Part shown: positions 37,190 to 48,647 of the stretch, in pieces
How the letters are laid out: the number at the start of each line of letters is the position of its first letter
Numbering within the stretch: position 1 is the first letter of the stretch
Source: Spinellus fusiger
Taxonomy: Eukaryota > Mucoromycota > Mucoromycetes > Mucorales > Phycomycetaceae
Reading direction: 5' to 3'
Assembly (NCBI GenBank): GCA_025094145.1
Contig: JALLLS010000051.1
Coordinates: 186,001-250,000, forward strand
DNA length: 64,000 nt
Program-made: the position numbers and the translations under genes
Notes under the pieces: model-generated
Seen by the model: the letters and a program-made list of their open reading frames with translations, nothing else
Database searches by the model: none
Told to the model about the DNA's origin: nothing

Positions 37190-38267
37190 ATGCTTCTTAA
37201 TCATAGTTCCAGTCTATTAGCTTTGCTTGTCATCTCACAGGGCGCAATTCACACAGCTATGGCTGCCCAAGTTCAAAACTGGTACTTTACCAACTGGAAC
37301 AACTATAGACAGGATACTGTTGCCCCCAATGCTCGCTGGTTGACTGCTTGGGGTGTTCCAAAAGGCAGTGGATGGGAGTGGCCTTCAAACCCTAGCCAGA
37401 ACAGCAACTATGCTATTGTCAATGATCCTGTCGCATCTCAAGGCTCAAATGCTGTTCTTCGTGTAACCTATCCACAAGGAACCAGAAATCCTGACAGAAA
37501 CCCTCAAGGTGGCATTGGTTTCTATGCTCAACCTATTCAAACCACTGGCACAGTTAGTGTTGCAGACTTTGAATACCAAGTCTATTTCCCAAGCTCTTAT
37601 AACTTTGTTTTGGGTAATATTAACACAAATATCTTTCTGGGTTATAGTTTCTCACAGCTTATTTTTGAATAGGTGGAAAGCTTCCAGGTATCTTTGGTGG
37701 CACTGGAAGATGCTCTGGTGGTATTGATACACCCACATGTTTCTCTGCCAGGTATGATATTTGCTATAAAAACTCAATATACAAACTTTACTCACCAATG
37801 CCTTTATTTTATAGATTCATGTGGCGTCAGAGCGGAAAGGGAGAAGTTTATACCTATTTGCCTGAAGCAAAACAGAGCTCTACTCTCTGTACCACGCCTT
37901 CCAATATTTGCAACAGTCAGTACGGTTACAGCATTGGAAGAGGGTCATTTACATTCAAGACTGGTGCTTGGACAACTGTGCGCCAAGTACTTAAGCTCAA
38001 CACTCCAGGAAACTTGGACGGCCAATTGACTGTGTATGCCAATGGAAACCAGGTCTATCAACAAAACAACATTGCCTTCCGTGAAAGCCAAACTGGCAAA
38101 AATGTTGGAATTGGTAAGAAAATAAGCCATATTAATCAATAAAAGACAAGAAACTAACGCCTGTTATAGATTTCGAAACATTCTTTGGTGGATCTGAGGA
38201 TTCATACATAACACCCACAACACAATACGCATACTTCAAGGGATTCCACTTGCAGCTTACTTCATAA
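37190..38267 (+). CDS. Secreted polysaccharide lyase family 14-like protein, copy 3
   Basis: Four exons: 37190-37613, 37673-37751, 37815-38113, 38170-38267; introns of 59, 63 and 56 nt; 299 aa, intact. The signal peptide is SSLLALLVISQGAIHTAMA. The mature part starts VQNWYFTNWNNYRQDT. It has the family blocks GGIGFYAQP, FGGTGRCSGG, FMWRQSGKGEVYTYLPE, GYSIGRGSFTFKTGAWTTV and DFETFFGGSEDSYITP. The gene is a mosaic: its first ~115 bases and the end of exon 1 match copy 4, while 37267-37458 is identical to copy 2. Function is inferred from the family: PL14-type cleavage of an acidic, glucuronan-like polysaccharide outside the cell. Mucoromycota walls contain glucuronic-acid polymers, so wall remodelling is a reasonable guess. 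Confidence 0.87.
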
Positions 38268-38444
38268 ATATTTGTTACTCATGATTTCTTTAAATGAGAC
38301 GCTTTTGTATTAATAAATAAATTCTCTCAATTCAGTTTAAATATGATAATTGTCATCAAATTGACTCACTATTTATAGTTTCTACGTGTGATAGGTTGAC
38401 TACCAGAGATAATAGACATTTAAATTCTATATTATTTTTTAATC

Positions 38445-39682
38445 AATAAGCATGCATTCATGATTCTTTGTTGTTTCTCATTATAATATTTCTTTTCTTC
38501 AAAGCTGCCGCTGTATATATATAATTTAAAATATTCTACAAGACCTCTTCTATAAATAAAAGATGAGTCAAAAGAAACAGATAGGGTGTCATTATGGATG
38601 ATTTCACTCTAAACAGCAGGCTAGGTGCTGACATTTTCACTATGCTAAGCCTATTAGTTTTTGCAGTAAAACAGATATCAAGATAGTGTCATGTAAATAG
38701 CTCAGAGGAAGTTGCAACAAAGAGTGGAAGCTTTTTTGTTGTTGTTGACAGGAGTGACTTTAAGTTAATGGAAGGAGAAAACAAGTGCGATTATTAATCT
38801 AAGATAGCACTTTCAAAGACTACAACATCATTTGAGTATATTACTATATCAGATAACTATATTATGAAAAAAAATGCATCTACTCATGCAAGACCATGTT
38901 TAGATATATTCTTAAGAAGAATCACACAAGAACATGGCCTCAGTGGATTAATAAGTATTATTGTTGAATTTATAAGTGGTGCTCCATGGTCTCGTTTAAT
39001 GTATTACAGTGTGGACATATAAAGAGGGATGGGTGTAATCTTATGCTATTTAAATTAGACACAGCTCTTCTCCAAACAGCCTTAACTGATGGCTTTTCTA
39101 TTGATAATAATATACTATAATGAAGCTTCAATAGTGAAAGTGATAGAAGCATATGTACCTTAGTACCTTTAGACACTTGTTATTAAGTTGATGCTTTGGA
39201 TTTTACTATTCTTTTTTATTAAACCCTGGGTTTAGCGAACTGCTCCAAAAAGACAAAGGCCATAGTATCTATATTAAAAAGAAATATTCAAAAAGACACT
39301 GAAAACGTATCTAGCTGATCATCTCAGAATTCATATATCAATATAATTGAGAATATCCATGCATATCTAAAGAATCTATAATAGGGTCATATGTAGTGAA
39401 AAATAGAAGTTTGTGATTACCATGGCCCTAAAATAGGCAAGAATGTCCAAAGACTTTGCCAACATCTTTAATGATGGCATGAAATAATGTCAAAATTAGA
39501 CATAGAAGTAACCATTATTTTCATAATGAAGCCAATGTTTTCACTATAAAAATTATTCTTAATATTCATTGAAGTTCTGAATACTCTGTTTATGAAGTGA
39601 ATAGAGTGATAGTCATAAAAAAGTAAAGTAAAAAAATCGTACCGGAATTCGAAAGATATCATTGCCTTGTTTTGATCATTTC
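38445..39682 (-). repeat. 1.2-kb dispersed repeat, copy 2
   Basis: Inverted copy of 10030-11260. The 68-aa LINE-tail-like frame is preserved at 39176-38970 with one residue changed (CPHCNT for CPHCNK). Both copies therefore keep the same short frame open, but too little divergence exists to infer selection. Confidence 0.65.
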
Positions 39683-39841
39683 ACATGAGTAAATCCGTAT
39701 TTATACACAAAGGGATAACTACAATATATAAATTTCATGTTATATTATGAACACATGATTAATATAGAGAGGGATTTTATTCATCCAGTCATTACTAAAC
39801 ACAAACTCTTATATTAAATATATTATATACCACTAAATATT

Positions 39842-40337
39842 TGTAGTTTTGGGGCACTCCGTAATCGAAAGAGACACGCAGGACCTTTGGGGAAAGGCTA
39901 GCTGCTCTTGCAGGTGTATATGTTGAGGGTGCTCTGGTGTGGTATATGGGGAACTCGTTTCTCTAACGCTACGAGAAAGTATAGTTGTGATAGTCTGAAA
40001 GCAGTACTCTGATAGTAGACTTGTGGAAACACGAGAAGACAGATAAGGGGAGCCTTGCTGACGGCGGACCAACGGAAAAGACAAACAGAAGAAACAAACA
40101 GGAACAAGGCAAGAACCAACAACTACTCTTCAACTAAGGGTATAAACCAACCCTCTTCATGGAAAACAAAGATGTGGTGTAAACTCTCTTTTTTATATAT
40201 TTAAGATATACTAGCTATTATATATATTTTTCTTCTAAAGCATTTCATTATTCTAACTAGTTTTAGCAATTTCACCTATTTTCCACTTTTCAACGGCCAT
40301 CCATGCGAATAGGTGTTGCATCGCTGCCTATTCTACA
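39842..40337 (-). mobile_element. Solo LTR-like element, copy 1
   Basis: 496 bp bounded by TGTAG and CTACA, flanked by tatt on both sides (a possible 4-bp target duplication). The inverted copy at 56661-57151 has the same TGTAG...CTACA ends. No internal retroelement sequence lies next to it. Confidence 0.6.
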
Positions 40338-40739
40338 TATTGTTTATCTTATTTACCTATGTCTACAATAAATATAAATACGGGAAATATAGGCTAAATG
40401 AGTAAATTCCTGATTTCTAGGTAGTCTTAATAATTGGTCTTGCAGAAATAATACTACTCTTCTTGGCAGGATGCTTGTCTTACACTGAAAAGAACAGCGA
40501 TACACACGATAACACGGAAATACAATACTTGGGAGGACCTTATACATGCCTAATGATGAGTCAAGAGCAACTATGTTTCTATAATATTCTTCATAAACCT
40601 ACAATAAAAACCAATGTTTTTTTTTTAAAAAAAAATTAAAATTAAAATTAAAAAAGTCATTATTGTCTATTTCTTTTACAGATAAGGATTTAGGGCAATG
40701 ATATTCGTTGTATAATTAAAGGCAGTGTAAGATCTAAGA

Positions 40740-41070
40740 GGTACGTAGGTCTCGAGAGAGATTGACTACCAACACAAAGACCGCACACAAAAGAGGGAAT
40801 TGGGGGATGTTCTTAACGGAGTAGTCCTTCTGAATTAGCAGAAAGAGTGATAACGGAGACGAAAGAGTGTTCACCAACAATAGTGACAGTGGACAAAAGA
40901 GGGTATACAGCCTATGGTGTTACATGGACGGAAAAGGAGATAGTGATAATATAGAAAATAAGAGAAAGAATAGGAAGCACTGCTCGTTTCGATATTTAGA
41001 GCGAGCTTAGCCTCTACAATACGATTCAAAAGATACCAAGGAAATTTGATGTTTATTAGAGAGGTCTATC
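40740..41070 (-). repeat. Dispersed repeat R2, copy 2
   Basis: Reverse-complement match to 19640-20040. Shared landmarks are gtgttcaccaacaatagtgac, ggtgttacatgga and agcactgctcgtttc-like sequence. Confidence 0.6.
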
Positions 41071-42484
41071 CTAAGGTATATATACACAATATCGTCAGTG
41101 GAATGCTAGTCCTATGTATTTAGCTATTTCGATATATATTAATCAACGTCTCAGTAACTTCCGAGCCAACAGATAGTCACTCCTGCCTATCATTACAACA
41201 CTATTAAGATAAAGTATGAAACTAAAAATAGAAAATCTGCATTTGGAAAATCCTATTACATTTCTCGGGTCATTTTATATTATTTCAGTTAAAGCCTAAA
41301 ATTCCACTGAAATAATTCAAAGAGATTTCCTTGTGGATCAATCAGGTTAAAGTAAACATCAATTTGATTATTTAGTCGGATAGAAGACATTTCCTCTTAC
41401 CAAAAGATTGATTAGATAATCAAGTATCACATTTTTTAATAATGAAAAGTTGGAATGCTCATCTGAAAATAATTGACATATTCAATTTAAGATTGGTGCA
41501 GTTTTTAGTATTTATTCTTTATCGCTTATCGAATAATCGCAAAATCATACTGAAGAGAAAGGAGATCTGAATAATAAATCATTTAGTAAAATATATTATG
41601 TGTATAATAATGTACTTATCAATGACTTTCAAGGTTTTTGTTACTCTGCTTCAAAACTTAATGAGTGTCTTGATAAAAAATTCTCTTTAAAATTTGTACT
41701 TTTTTTTTGGTAGAATCTGTACCAAAATAATTAAAAAAAAAGGTGTATTATCAAACATGTAAGACTCTAAAGAAAGATAGCTACAATACAATTTGTTCAG
41801 ATGAATTACAAAAATAAAGGTCAATGTAACTGTAAAAGGAAGATTAATAATTTAGTACATAAGATTATTAGATTAATTTTGTTATCTTTTAATCTCCTGA
41901 CAGTATATAAATATTTTTACTTTTGTAGAATAATTATGGCCACTTCAGAAAACACTAACCAATCATGAAAAATAAAACCAAAATAGGCTACTGTTTCATA
42001 TACTCCCATATATCTCAAAATAAATTATCATTATTCATACATGTATAAAAAAATATTATATTTATTCGAATAAAGATCTTCTTTCGTTGTCTTTTGTACA
42101 TACAGTTGTCTCAAAACGCAGCCGATTGTTTTTGGAAATTAGACATTATTGAAGAAAAATCTCCGCAATGTTAGATCTGTCCGTAGGTCATTTATATCTG
42201 ATATACTATTTGTCATATACTATGGTACTCAATATTTATCATATTAGTATCATATTGAAAGGCAATCATATTAATTTAAACTATACATTCTGATTTTAAT
42301 ACTAATATCATGTCTTTTTAGATCTATGTGTGAGAAATAATACAAGTGCTGGAATCAAATGTTTTATTAAATGTCAGACTTCCTTCAGTGTGTACTAGAT
42401 GCAAACACATGCAACACAAAGCGTCGATTAACTAGTAAATACTAGATCAAGAAAATTCCCAAGTGATTACCATAGTTTGCGGGT
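41071..42484. other. AT-rich intergenic DNA, nothing recognised
   Basis: No gene, terminal repeat or RNA feature identified. Confidence 0.35.
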
Positions 42485-42800
42485 GTTTTATATTAGTTGT
42501 GCATTATGCATAATGATCACCCTAAGGAGTTTAGAAAATAAATGAAAATGACATATTTTCACACAGGCAAATGTGAGTACATAACAAAAATATCAAATAA
42601 ATTAGTAAAAGAACAAATTCAAAGACAGTGATAAAGTAGGTTAAAAACTACAAAACACTTTATTGAAGAAGAGAATAGATATAGGTATAGATATAGATAT
42701 AGATATAGATATGAACATAGGAGATGACCTTTGAAATAAATTAGTGTCGACAAGGGAATACAGAACATCAGAAAAATGTAAACATTAATGTTACAGTACA
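42485..42800 (-). mobile_element. Degenerate LINE 3' end upstream of lyase copy 4
   Basis: gtgcattatgcataatgatcaccc at 42500 is a diverged form of the LINE 3' motif seen at 30440 and 31405. It is followed by a purine-rich stretch and an (ATAGAT)n run at 42676-42715. A similar arrangement precedes lyase copy 5 (48180-48480). Confidence 0.45.
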
Positions 42801-42898
42801 TAACCCATGACTCGTAACTCAGATTACTGTGAAGTTAATTTGTTCTTGGGATTCTAAAAATCTGGTATTTATCATTTAAAATGAACACTAAGCTCTCA

Positions 42899-42906
42899 TA
42901 TATAAA
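42899..42906 (+). promoter_or_regulatory. TATA box of lyase copy 4
   Basis: TATATAAA about 50 nt before the ATG at 42956, in a block identical to that of copy 3. Confidence 0.65.
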
Positions 42907-42955
42907 GGACCCAATTTGCATTGGTATTTGATGTATTCCTCAATATTCATATCCT

Positions 42956-44031
42956 ATGCTTCTTAATCATAGTTCCAGTCTATTAGCTTTGCTTGTCATC
43001 TCACAGGGCGCAATTCACACAGCTATGGCTGCCCAAGTTCAAAACTGGTACTTTACCAACTGGAACAACTACAGACAAGATGATCTTGCCCCCAATGCTC
43101 GCTGGTTGAATGCTTGGGGTGTTCCCAGAGGCAGTGGATGGGAGTGGCCTACAAACCTCAACGAAAACAGAAATTATGATATTGTCAATGATCCTGATCC
43201 TTCACAAGGCTCAAATGCTGTTCTCCGCGTGAAATATCCTCAGGGCAGCAGCAATCCTGCAAGAAATCCTCAAGGTGGCATTGGTTTCTATGCTCAACCT
43301 ATTCAAACCACTGGCACAGTTAGTGTTGCAGACTTTGAATACCAAGTCTATTTCCCAAGCTCTTATAACTTTGTTTTGGGTAATAGAAACACAAATGTCT
43401 TTCTGGGTTATAGTTTCTCACAACTTATTTTTGAATAGGTGGAAAGCTTCCAGGTATCTTTGGTGGCACTGGAAGATGCTCTGGTGGTATTGATGCATCC
43501 ACATGTTTCTCTGCTAGGTATGATATTTGCTATGAAAACTCAATATACAAACTTTACTCACCAATGCCTTTATTTTATAGATTCATGTGGCGTGATCGTG
43601 GTCAGGGAGAGGTCTATACTTATGTACCAGAATCTCACCAAAGCTCTACTCTTTGCTCTACTCCTTCTAATTTCTGTAATACTCAATATGGCTACAGTCT
43701 TGGAAGAGGGTCATTCTACTTCAAGACTGGTGCATGGACAACTGTGCGTCAAGTACTTAAGCTCAACACTCCAGGAAAAACAGACGGTCAACTGACCATA
43801 TATGCCAATGGAAGGCAGGTCTATCAACAAAACAACCTTGCCTACCGTGAATACCAAACTGGAAAAAATATTGGAATTGGTAAGAGAGATGTCAAAAACA
43901 GATTATGAGAGAAGAAATTAACATTTTCTGTAGACTTTGAAACATTCTTTGGTGGATCTCATGACCAATTCATAACACCCACAACACAATACGCATACTT
44001 CAAGGAATTTCATTTGCAGCTTACTTCATGA
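42956..44031 (+). CDS. Secreted polysaccharide lyase family 14-like protein, copy 4
   Basis: Four exons: 42956-43379, 43439-43517, 43581-43879, 43934-44031; introns of 59, 63 and 54 nt; 299 aa, intact, ending in TGA. The signal peptide is the same as in copy 3. The mature part (VQNWYFTNWNNYRQDDLAP) diverges from copy 3 in the middle of exon 1 and becomes the same again from CAAGGTGGCATTGG onward. In exon 3 it has FMWRDRGQGEVYTYVPE, closer to copy 2 than to copy 3. Conserved blocks GRCSGG, GYSLGRGSFYFKTGAWTTV and DFETFFGGSHDQFITP are present. Predicted secreted PL14-like enzyme; the substrate is not determined from sequence. Confidence 0.87.
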
Positions 44032-44442
44032 ATATTTATTACTCGCGATTTCTTTAAATGAAACACTTTTGTATTTATAGAATAATGCAAATATAATTTA
44101 CATGTATTTATTATTCGAATCATAGTGTATCTAATAGTTAATAATACCATATAATATACTCTCGATTGTTTATACTTCTCAGTGCCTTTATAAACTGTAT
44201 AAAAATTAATACATTATAAACAAGAATCATTAGTAATTTAATTTTAAGTGATGAATAAAAGTAATTACAATTTTCAAGACAGAAAAGAGTTAATTTTAGA
44301 GAAGTATAAAGATTTTTTTAATATAAAAGAAAGAAACATATTTTGATATTGGAAAACGATTAGGATGAGAATTAATAATTAAAAAAAATTAAGGCAAAAT
44401 CTTATTGTACTAAATGTCCCAAAAGAAATTCTTTATTAAATG
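44032..44442. other. Intergenic, nothing recognised
   Basis: AT-rich 3' flank of lyase copy 4 up to a Tc1 insertion. Confidence 0.35.
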
Positions 44443-44444
44443 TA

Positions 44445-45800
44445 CAGTCCCATGTAATAAATGAGCAGACAAAAAATCAATTTTTTAAATTTTTTTTTTG
44501 AAAAATAAGAGCATATCTATCAATCTAAGATGTTTATAATAAAAGGTTCATGGAACAACACAAGATTCGGAAAGGTTGTTATTTAGATGATTTTCTACAT
44601 ATTCATCATAAATATATTGCTCAGTACTTTGTAGCAAAGCCTTTATTCTTCATCACAGGGGAGCATCTCTTTGGCATGCTATTCATTAAATTTTCCAGAA
44701 ATTCATTTGGGATCTTCTCTCATTCACTACGCAAGCATAGCTCAAGCTGTTTTGTATTAGTTATTCTTGTTCGACGCGGCTCGATCCTCTTCTCAAGATA
44801 AGTCCAGACATGGTCAATTGGATGAAGATGTGGACTTTGTGCAGGCCAGAAATCAAAACCTTCAATCACACATCTCTCTTGTTTGTACCATATACTATAT
44901 GTTTCTGTCTGGCAAGGAACACTGTCTTCTTGAAAGAGAATGGTCTTATTGAGGTTCTCTTGCAATTTTTGGAACCAGAGAAGAAAGTATTTAGCAAGTA
45001 CATTGACATACTTGTCTTGATTAACTGATCCCTCTAAGAGTAGAAGAGGTCCTACACCTCCACGCCAAAATCAACCCCAAGTCATGACTGAACCCTTGCC
45101 ATACTTGTATGTTCTTTGCGTATGACACTACTCATACCTTTCATCTTTATTTCTGATCACTCTAGTCCCTTTATCATTGCTCACAACTGTAAAACGGGAC
45201 TCATCAGACCAAACGACGTTACTTTAGCTCTTCACTGGCCAACCAGTCTTGTTTTTACACCATTCCAACTGTCTTTGCTTGTGAGTAAGTTTCATATAAG
45301 GTATTTTTGATGGTGAGCATAAAAAAACCCCCATATTCATTCATGTATTCTAAAAATGTGCTACGGCAAATATCCAGGCCTGCATCATTAATATTATTTC
45401 AAATGATATGCAATTGTTTGCATAGAGTTTCTGCGAATACATAAACGATAGCCAGTTTTGAAGTAGACGAAACCTTTTCAGGTCTTCCTGTATGTATTTT
45501 GTGGTCGAGTTATGTATTTGTATTTATACAATATTATACAATAGAATGATTCTGCCCACTGTGCTCTTTGGGAGGTCGATATTGTCAGAAATCTCTTGAT
45601 AAGTAGTATGTCTTTTTCCATTGTCCTATGATTTGACCTCTAATAAACATTTCATGCTCTCTTCTTTTGGTGGGACTATCTTCATGTTCTTGGCTAAGAG
45701 TTGGCTGATTTCTATTGACTAAAGTCATTTTTTGATTAAGTTGTAAAAGAAAAGAAAAAGAAAATTGATTTGCCGTCCACTCATGTAATGCCCGGAACTG
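44445..45800 (-). mobile_element. Tc1/mariner family D, transposase pseudogene
   Basis: Ends TA-CAGTCCCATGTAATAAATGAG and, inverted, CATGTAATGCCCGGAACTG-TA; 1356 bp. The minus strand encodes the C-terminal catalytic part at 44965-44720 (ILFQEDSVPCQT, FWPAQSPHLHPIDHVWTYL), with further decayed parts towards 45720. Several stops break it. A deleted relative lies at 60674-61345 inside the Fanzor element. Confidence 0.82.
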
Positions 45801-46019
45801 TATTTATAGTTAAATGATCACGTCTTAATACAGTACTCGAAAACCCTCTTTGATAACTAATGATAAGATTTTTTCTTTTAAAAGATTTTTTTCTCTTCAG
45901 CTTGATTTTTATGAATAACCAGAGCTGCTCTATTGAATTGTACTTATTTAGTGTTCATTTTAAAATTAAGATCTGTAATGTTGGGCAAACAAGAATTTAC
46001 TTGAGACATATAGGGCCTT

Positions 46020-46740
46020 GAAGGGCTAGCTACTAACACAGATTTTCATCGGGAAAAATTTCCCGGGGATATCTTTACCCGTACGAGAGTATATAACAGT
46101 GGGGGAATGAAGGCAATTTTTCAGAAGAAGTAAAAGGGTGGGATGAAAGCAAGTTTTTGGATAGGCTGTGACACTTGGTACGATAACAGAACGGAACCAA
46201 TGAAAGGGAAAGAAATAGAAAATAATAAGTTGGGAACAGGAAGCAGCCAATCACCTAAGTCTAAAAAGTCTATAGTACTTGTTTATACCTCTAGGCAGTT
46301 AATCGAATCAAAGTATTATAATATTGGCACGTTGTGATCAAATGAGACTAGTAGAGCTCGTGAGGGAGTTGTCTACGACACTAGTGCTTGGGATAGGAAC
46401 AGAACAAGAGGGGGTACTTAACAGGAACAATTGGTACGGGCAACGCAGAACGATAACGGATCTTGTAGACAGCTTGCAAACCAACGACAAAAGGGAATCC
46501 AGATAGATACTGATTAATTGAGTGGTAGGATTATTTCCTTGACTTAATGTATAGATTCTGTAAGTATACGACAAACAGACATAACCAAATCAAAGAAACC
46601 AAATCCAATGTTCTTTATTGAAGACTTAAATGTCTAGTTTTATAGCTTTTCTACTATGGTACAAGGGGGTGTTGGGGTGTTCTTGGTTAGTGTTGAAGGC
46701 TCTTTTCCTGACATTCACGTCTCGAGGGAGTAGGCAGTCC
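46020..46740. other. Unclassified GC-richer segment
   Basis: Markedly less AT-rich than its flanks, with short frames on both strands but no recognisable protein. On the minus strand an AATAAAG signal (near 46613) follows CTC-rich sequence, so it could be an LTR-type control region. No ends were found; treat as unknown repeat-like DNA. Confidence 0.3.
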
Positions 46741-47158
46741 TCATCGATTGACTTTACAGTATTTTTTATTAAAGATGTGAAAACTACATTTTTTATATGA
46801 TCTGGAGTCTTCCCTACTTGTCAATACTAACTTTGCCTTTACCAAACATCCAATAAGATAGAGTAGTTACACCACTATCTCATAGATCCAATAAATGTCT
46901 TAACAATTTCCAAAAATAGCGTATATTATAGCTGTTTCTCTTTTTTTTCATATTGAATGAGAGTATGAAATCATCATTATACATTGGATATTTAAATAGA
47001 ATGATAAGAATATAAATTAAGGGTAAAAGAAACAGAGACAAATGGCACCTCGTCAAATACACAGCTTTAATGGGCTCTCCAATACGCCAAAAAACAATAA
47101 CTAACCACTTTGTATGATTCATCGGACATTATACCGGACATATGTGGAGACTTAAATA

Positions 47159-48151
47159 CACACCCAAAGATTTTTCTGGTCTTTAAGCGATGATATCTCC
47201 TTTCTTTCACGTCGAAAAAAACACACCTTGTATGTGACTGTGTTTAAAATCAAAAGATTTGCTGACATCTAATTTATTATTTTCTTTTGTGGATACCTCA
47301 ATATCAAATTGTATTATTAATAAAATATATTGTTTATGAATAAAATTGTTTATTGTAATAATATAGCTACTGCTGTACTATTACTATAGCCACTGCCTGA
47401 GTATATCCCCTCATAGCAATAGAATCTATACCCTAAAGACCTTGTGTTTTATCCTTAAGAGATAGATAAATATGCTCAAGATTATTCTCAAGACACCTTA
47501 GACAGTATAGAAGACTACTTGGTACTGACTTGAGAAGAGTCTTCAGTTGCCTAATAACAATACAATGAGTGTCTTGTGGAATACAATGGGCTCAAGCCCA
47601 GATAAAGACACTGATTATCTTTTTATCACTAGAATAGTCCTTGGTAGTGTCTATCACCTCCTTCTATTGTTTCTCTATGTTATTAATGGCATATTACCTT
47701 GCTCATTAATGTCAGTTACAATGAGGTAGTTGCTGAGGTGATTATGGATATCCAGTCAATGAATGGCTATACTGCTCATAATATAATCAAGCTTGATTCT
47801 CCTCTCTGAAAAATGATTAACAGAGTTAATTCAGCGTGTCTTATGATAAACCTTTCTCAATCAATGTTATACTGCAAATACTATGTGCCTAAGGATAACA
47901 CATGTTAAACAATAAATGCAGTGACTGGGTTGTAATTTTGGGGTGATTCTTGTTCTATTTTTTATCTTTACAGCCAATTCTATACTTTTTAATTGCAGAG
48001 TCAATAGCCGTTGCTTAAACAGGCAATTAGAGTTTGAAATAGTTTATTTAGACAACGAAAAGGCTCTTTCAAACACAATGGCCAATCATGATAATTTTGT
48101 GATTTTATTCTCAGGATAATTCCTTATATATCCCAAAAATCTCCTGGTATG
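47159..48151 (+). mobile_element. Fanzor-family non-autonomous element, 993-bp copy
   Basis: TA-CACACCCAAAGATTTTTCTGG at the left and the inverted end TCTCCTGGTATG-TA at the right. The first ~560 bp match 60008-60570 and the last ~160 bp match 63775-63938, both from the Fanzor element. The middle (about 47720-47990) is not found in the Fanzor element but is shared with 13205-13500. No protein of note is encoded: a 60-aa frame at 47547 is kept in the other copy only because the two are near-identical. Confidence 0.85.
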
Positions 48152-48179
48152 TATGAGTACTTTCTTCTTTATCCAATCA

Positions 48180-48480
48180 TACATTGGGCATGATATCCAT
48201 ACCATACGAGAGTTTTTATTATTATTATTAAATAAAGATAAAGATAAAGATAAAGATAAAAATAAAATAAACACACACACACACACACACACACACTGAG
48301 AGATGATACATATAAGCACATTATATCAATGAATAGAAGATAGCGATAAAGTGAGTTGAAAGACTATAAAACAATTTGTTGAAAGAGAGGATGAAAATAG
48401 AGATGACTAGATGTGTACATAAAAAAAAAGACTTTCGAAAAAGAAATTAGTGTCGACAAGGGAATACAGAATATTAGAGA
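48180..48480 (-). mobile_element. Degenerate LINE 3' end with microsatellites, upstream of lyase copy 5
   Basis: cattgggcatgatatccatacc at 48183 is a diverged form of the LINE tail motif. It is followed by (AAAGAT)n at 48235-48260, (CA)n at 48272-48296, and sequence similar to 42630-42830 upstream of copy 4 (ttagtgtcgacaagggaata in both). This indicates that LINE relic and lyase gene were duplicated together. Confidence 0.5.
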
Positions 48481-48590
48481 AATGCAAACGTCAATGTTAC
48501 AGTACATAACTCATAACTCAGATCATTCTGGCTTTATTCTTAGTTTTCTTAAAAGCTAGAATTCGTAATCCAAAATAAACACTGAACTCA

Positions 48591-48598
48591 TATATAAA
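48591..48598 (+). promoter_or_regulatory. TATA box of lyase copy 5
   Basis: TATATAAA about 50 nt before the ATG at 48648. Confidence 0.6.
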
Positions 48599-48647
48599 GG
48601 CTTTACTTTGCATTGATCTTCAACTTACTCTCTAGTCGCTATATCTA

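Noticed and set aside
47547..47729. 60-aa frame conserved identically at 50778-50960
   Set aside because: Identity is explained by the two element arms being near-identical in DNA; the related copies at 60.4 and 12.2 kb do not keep it.
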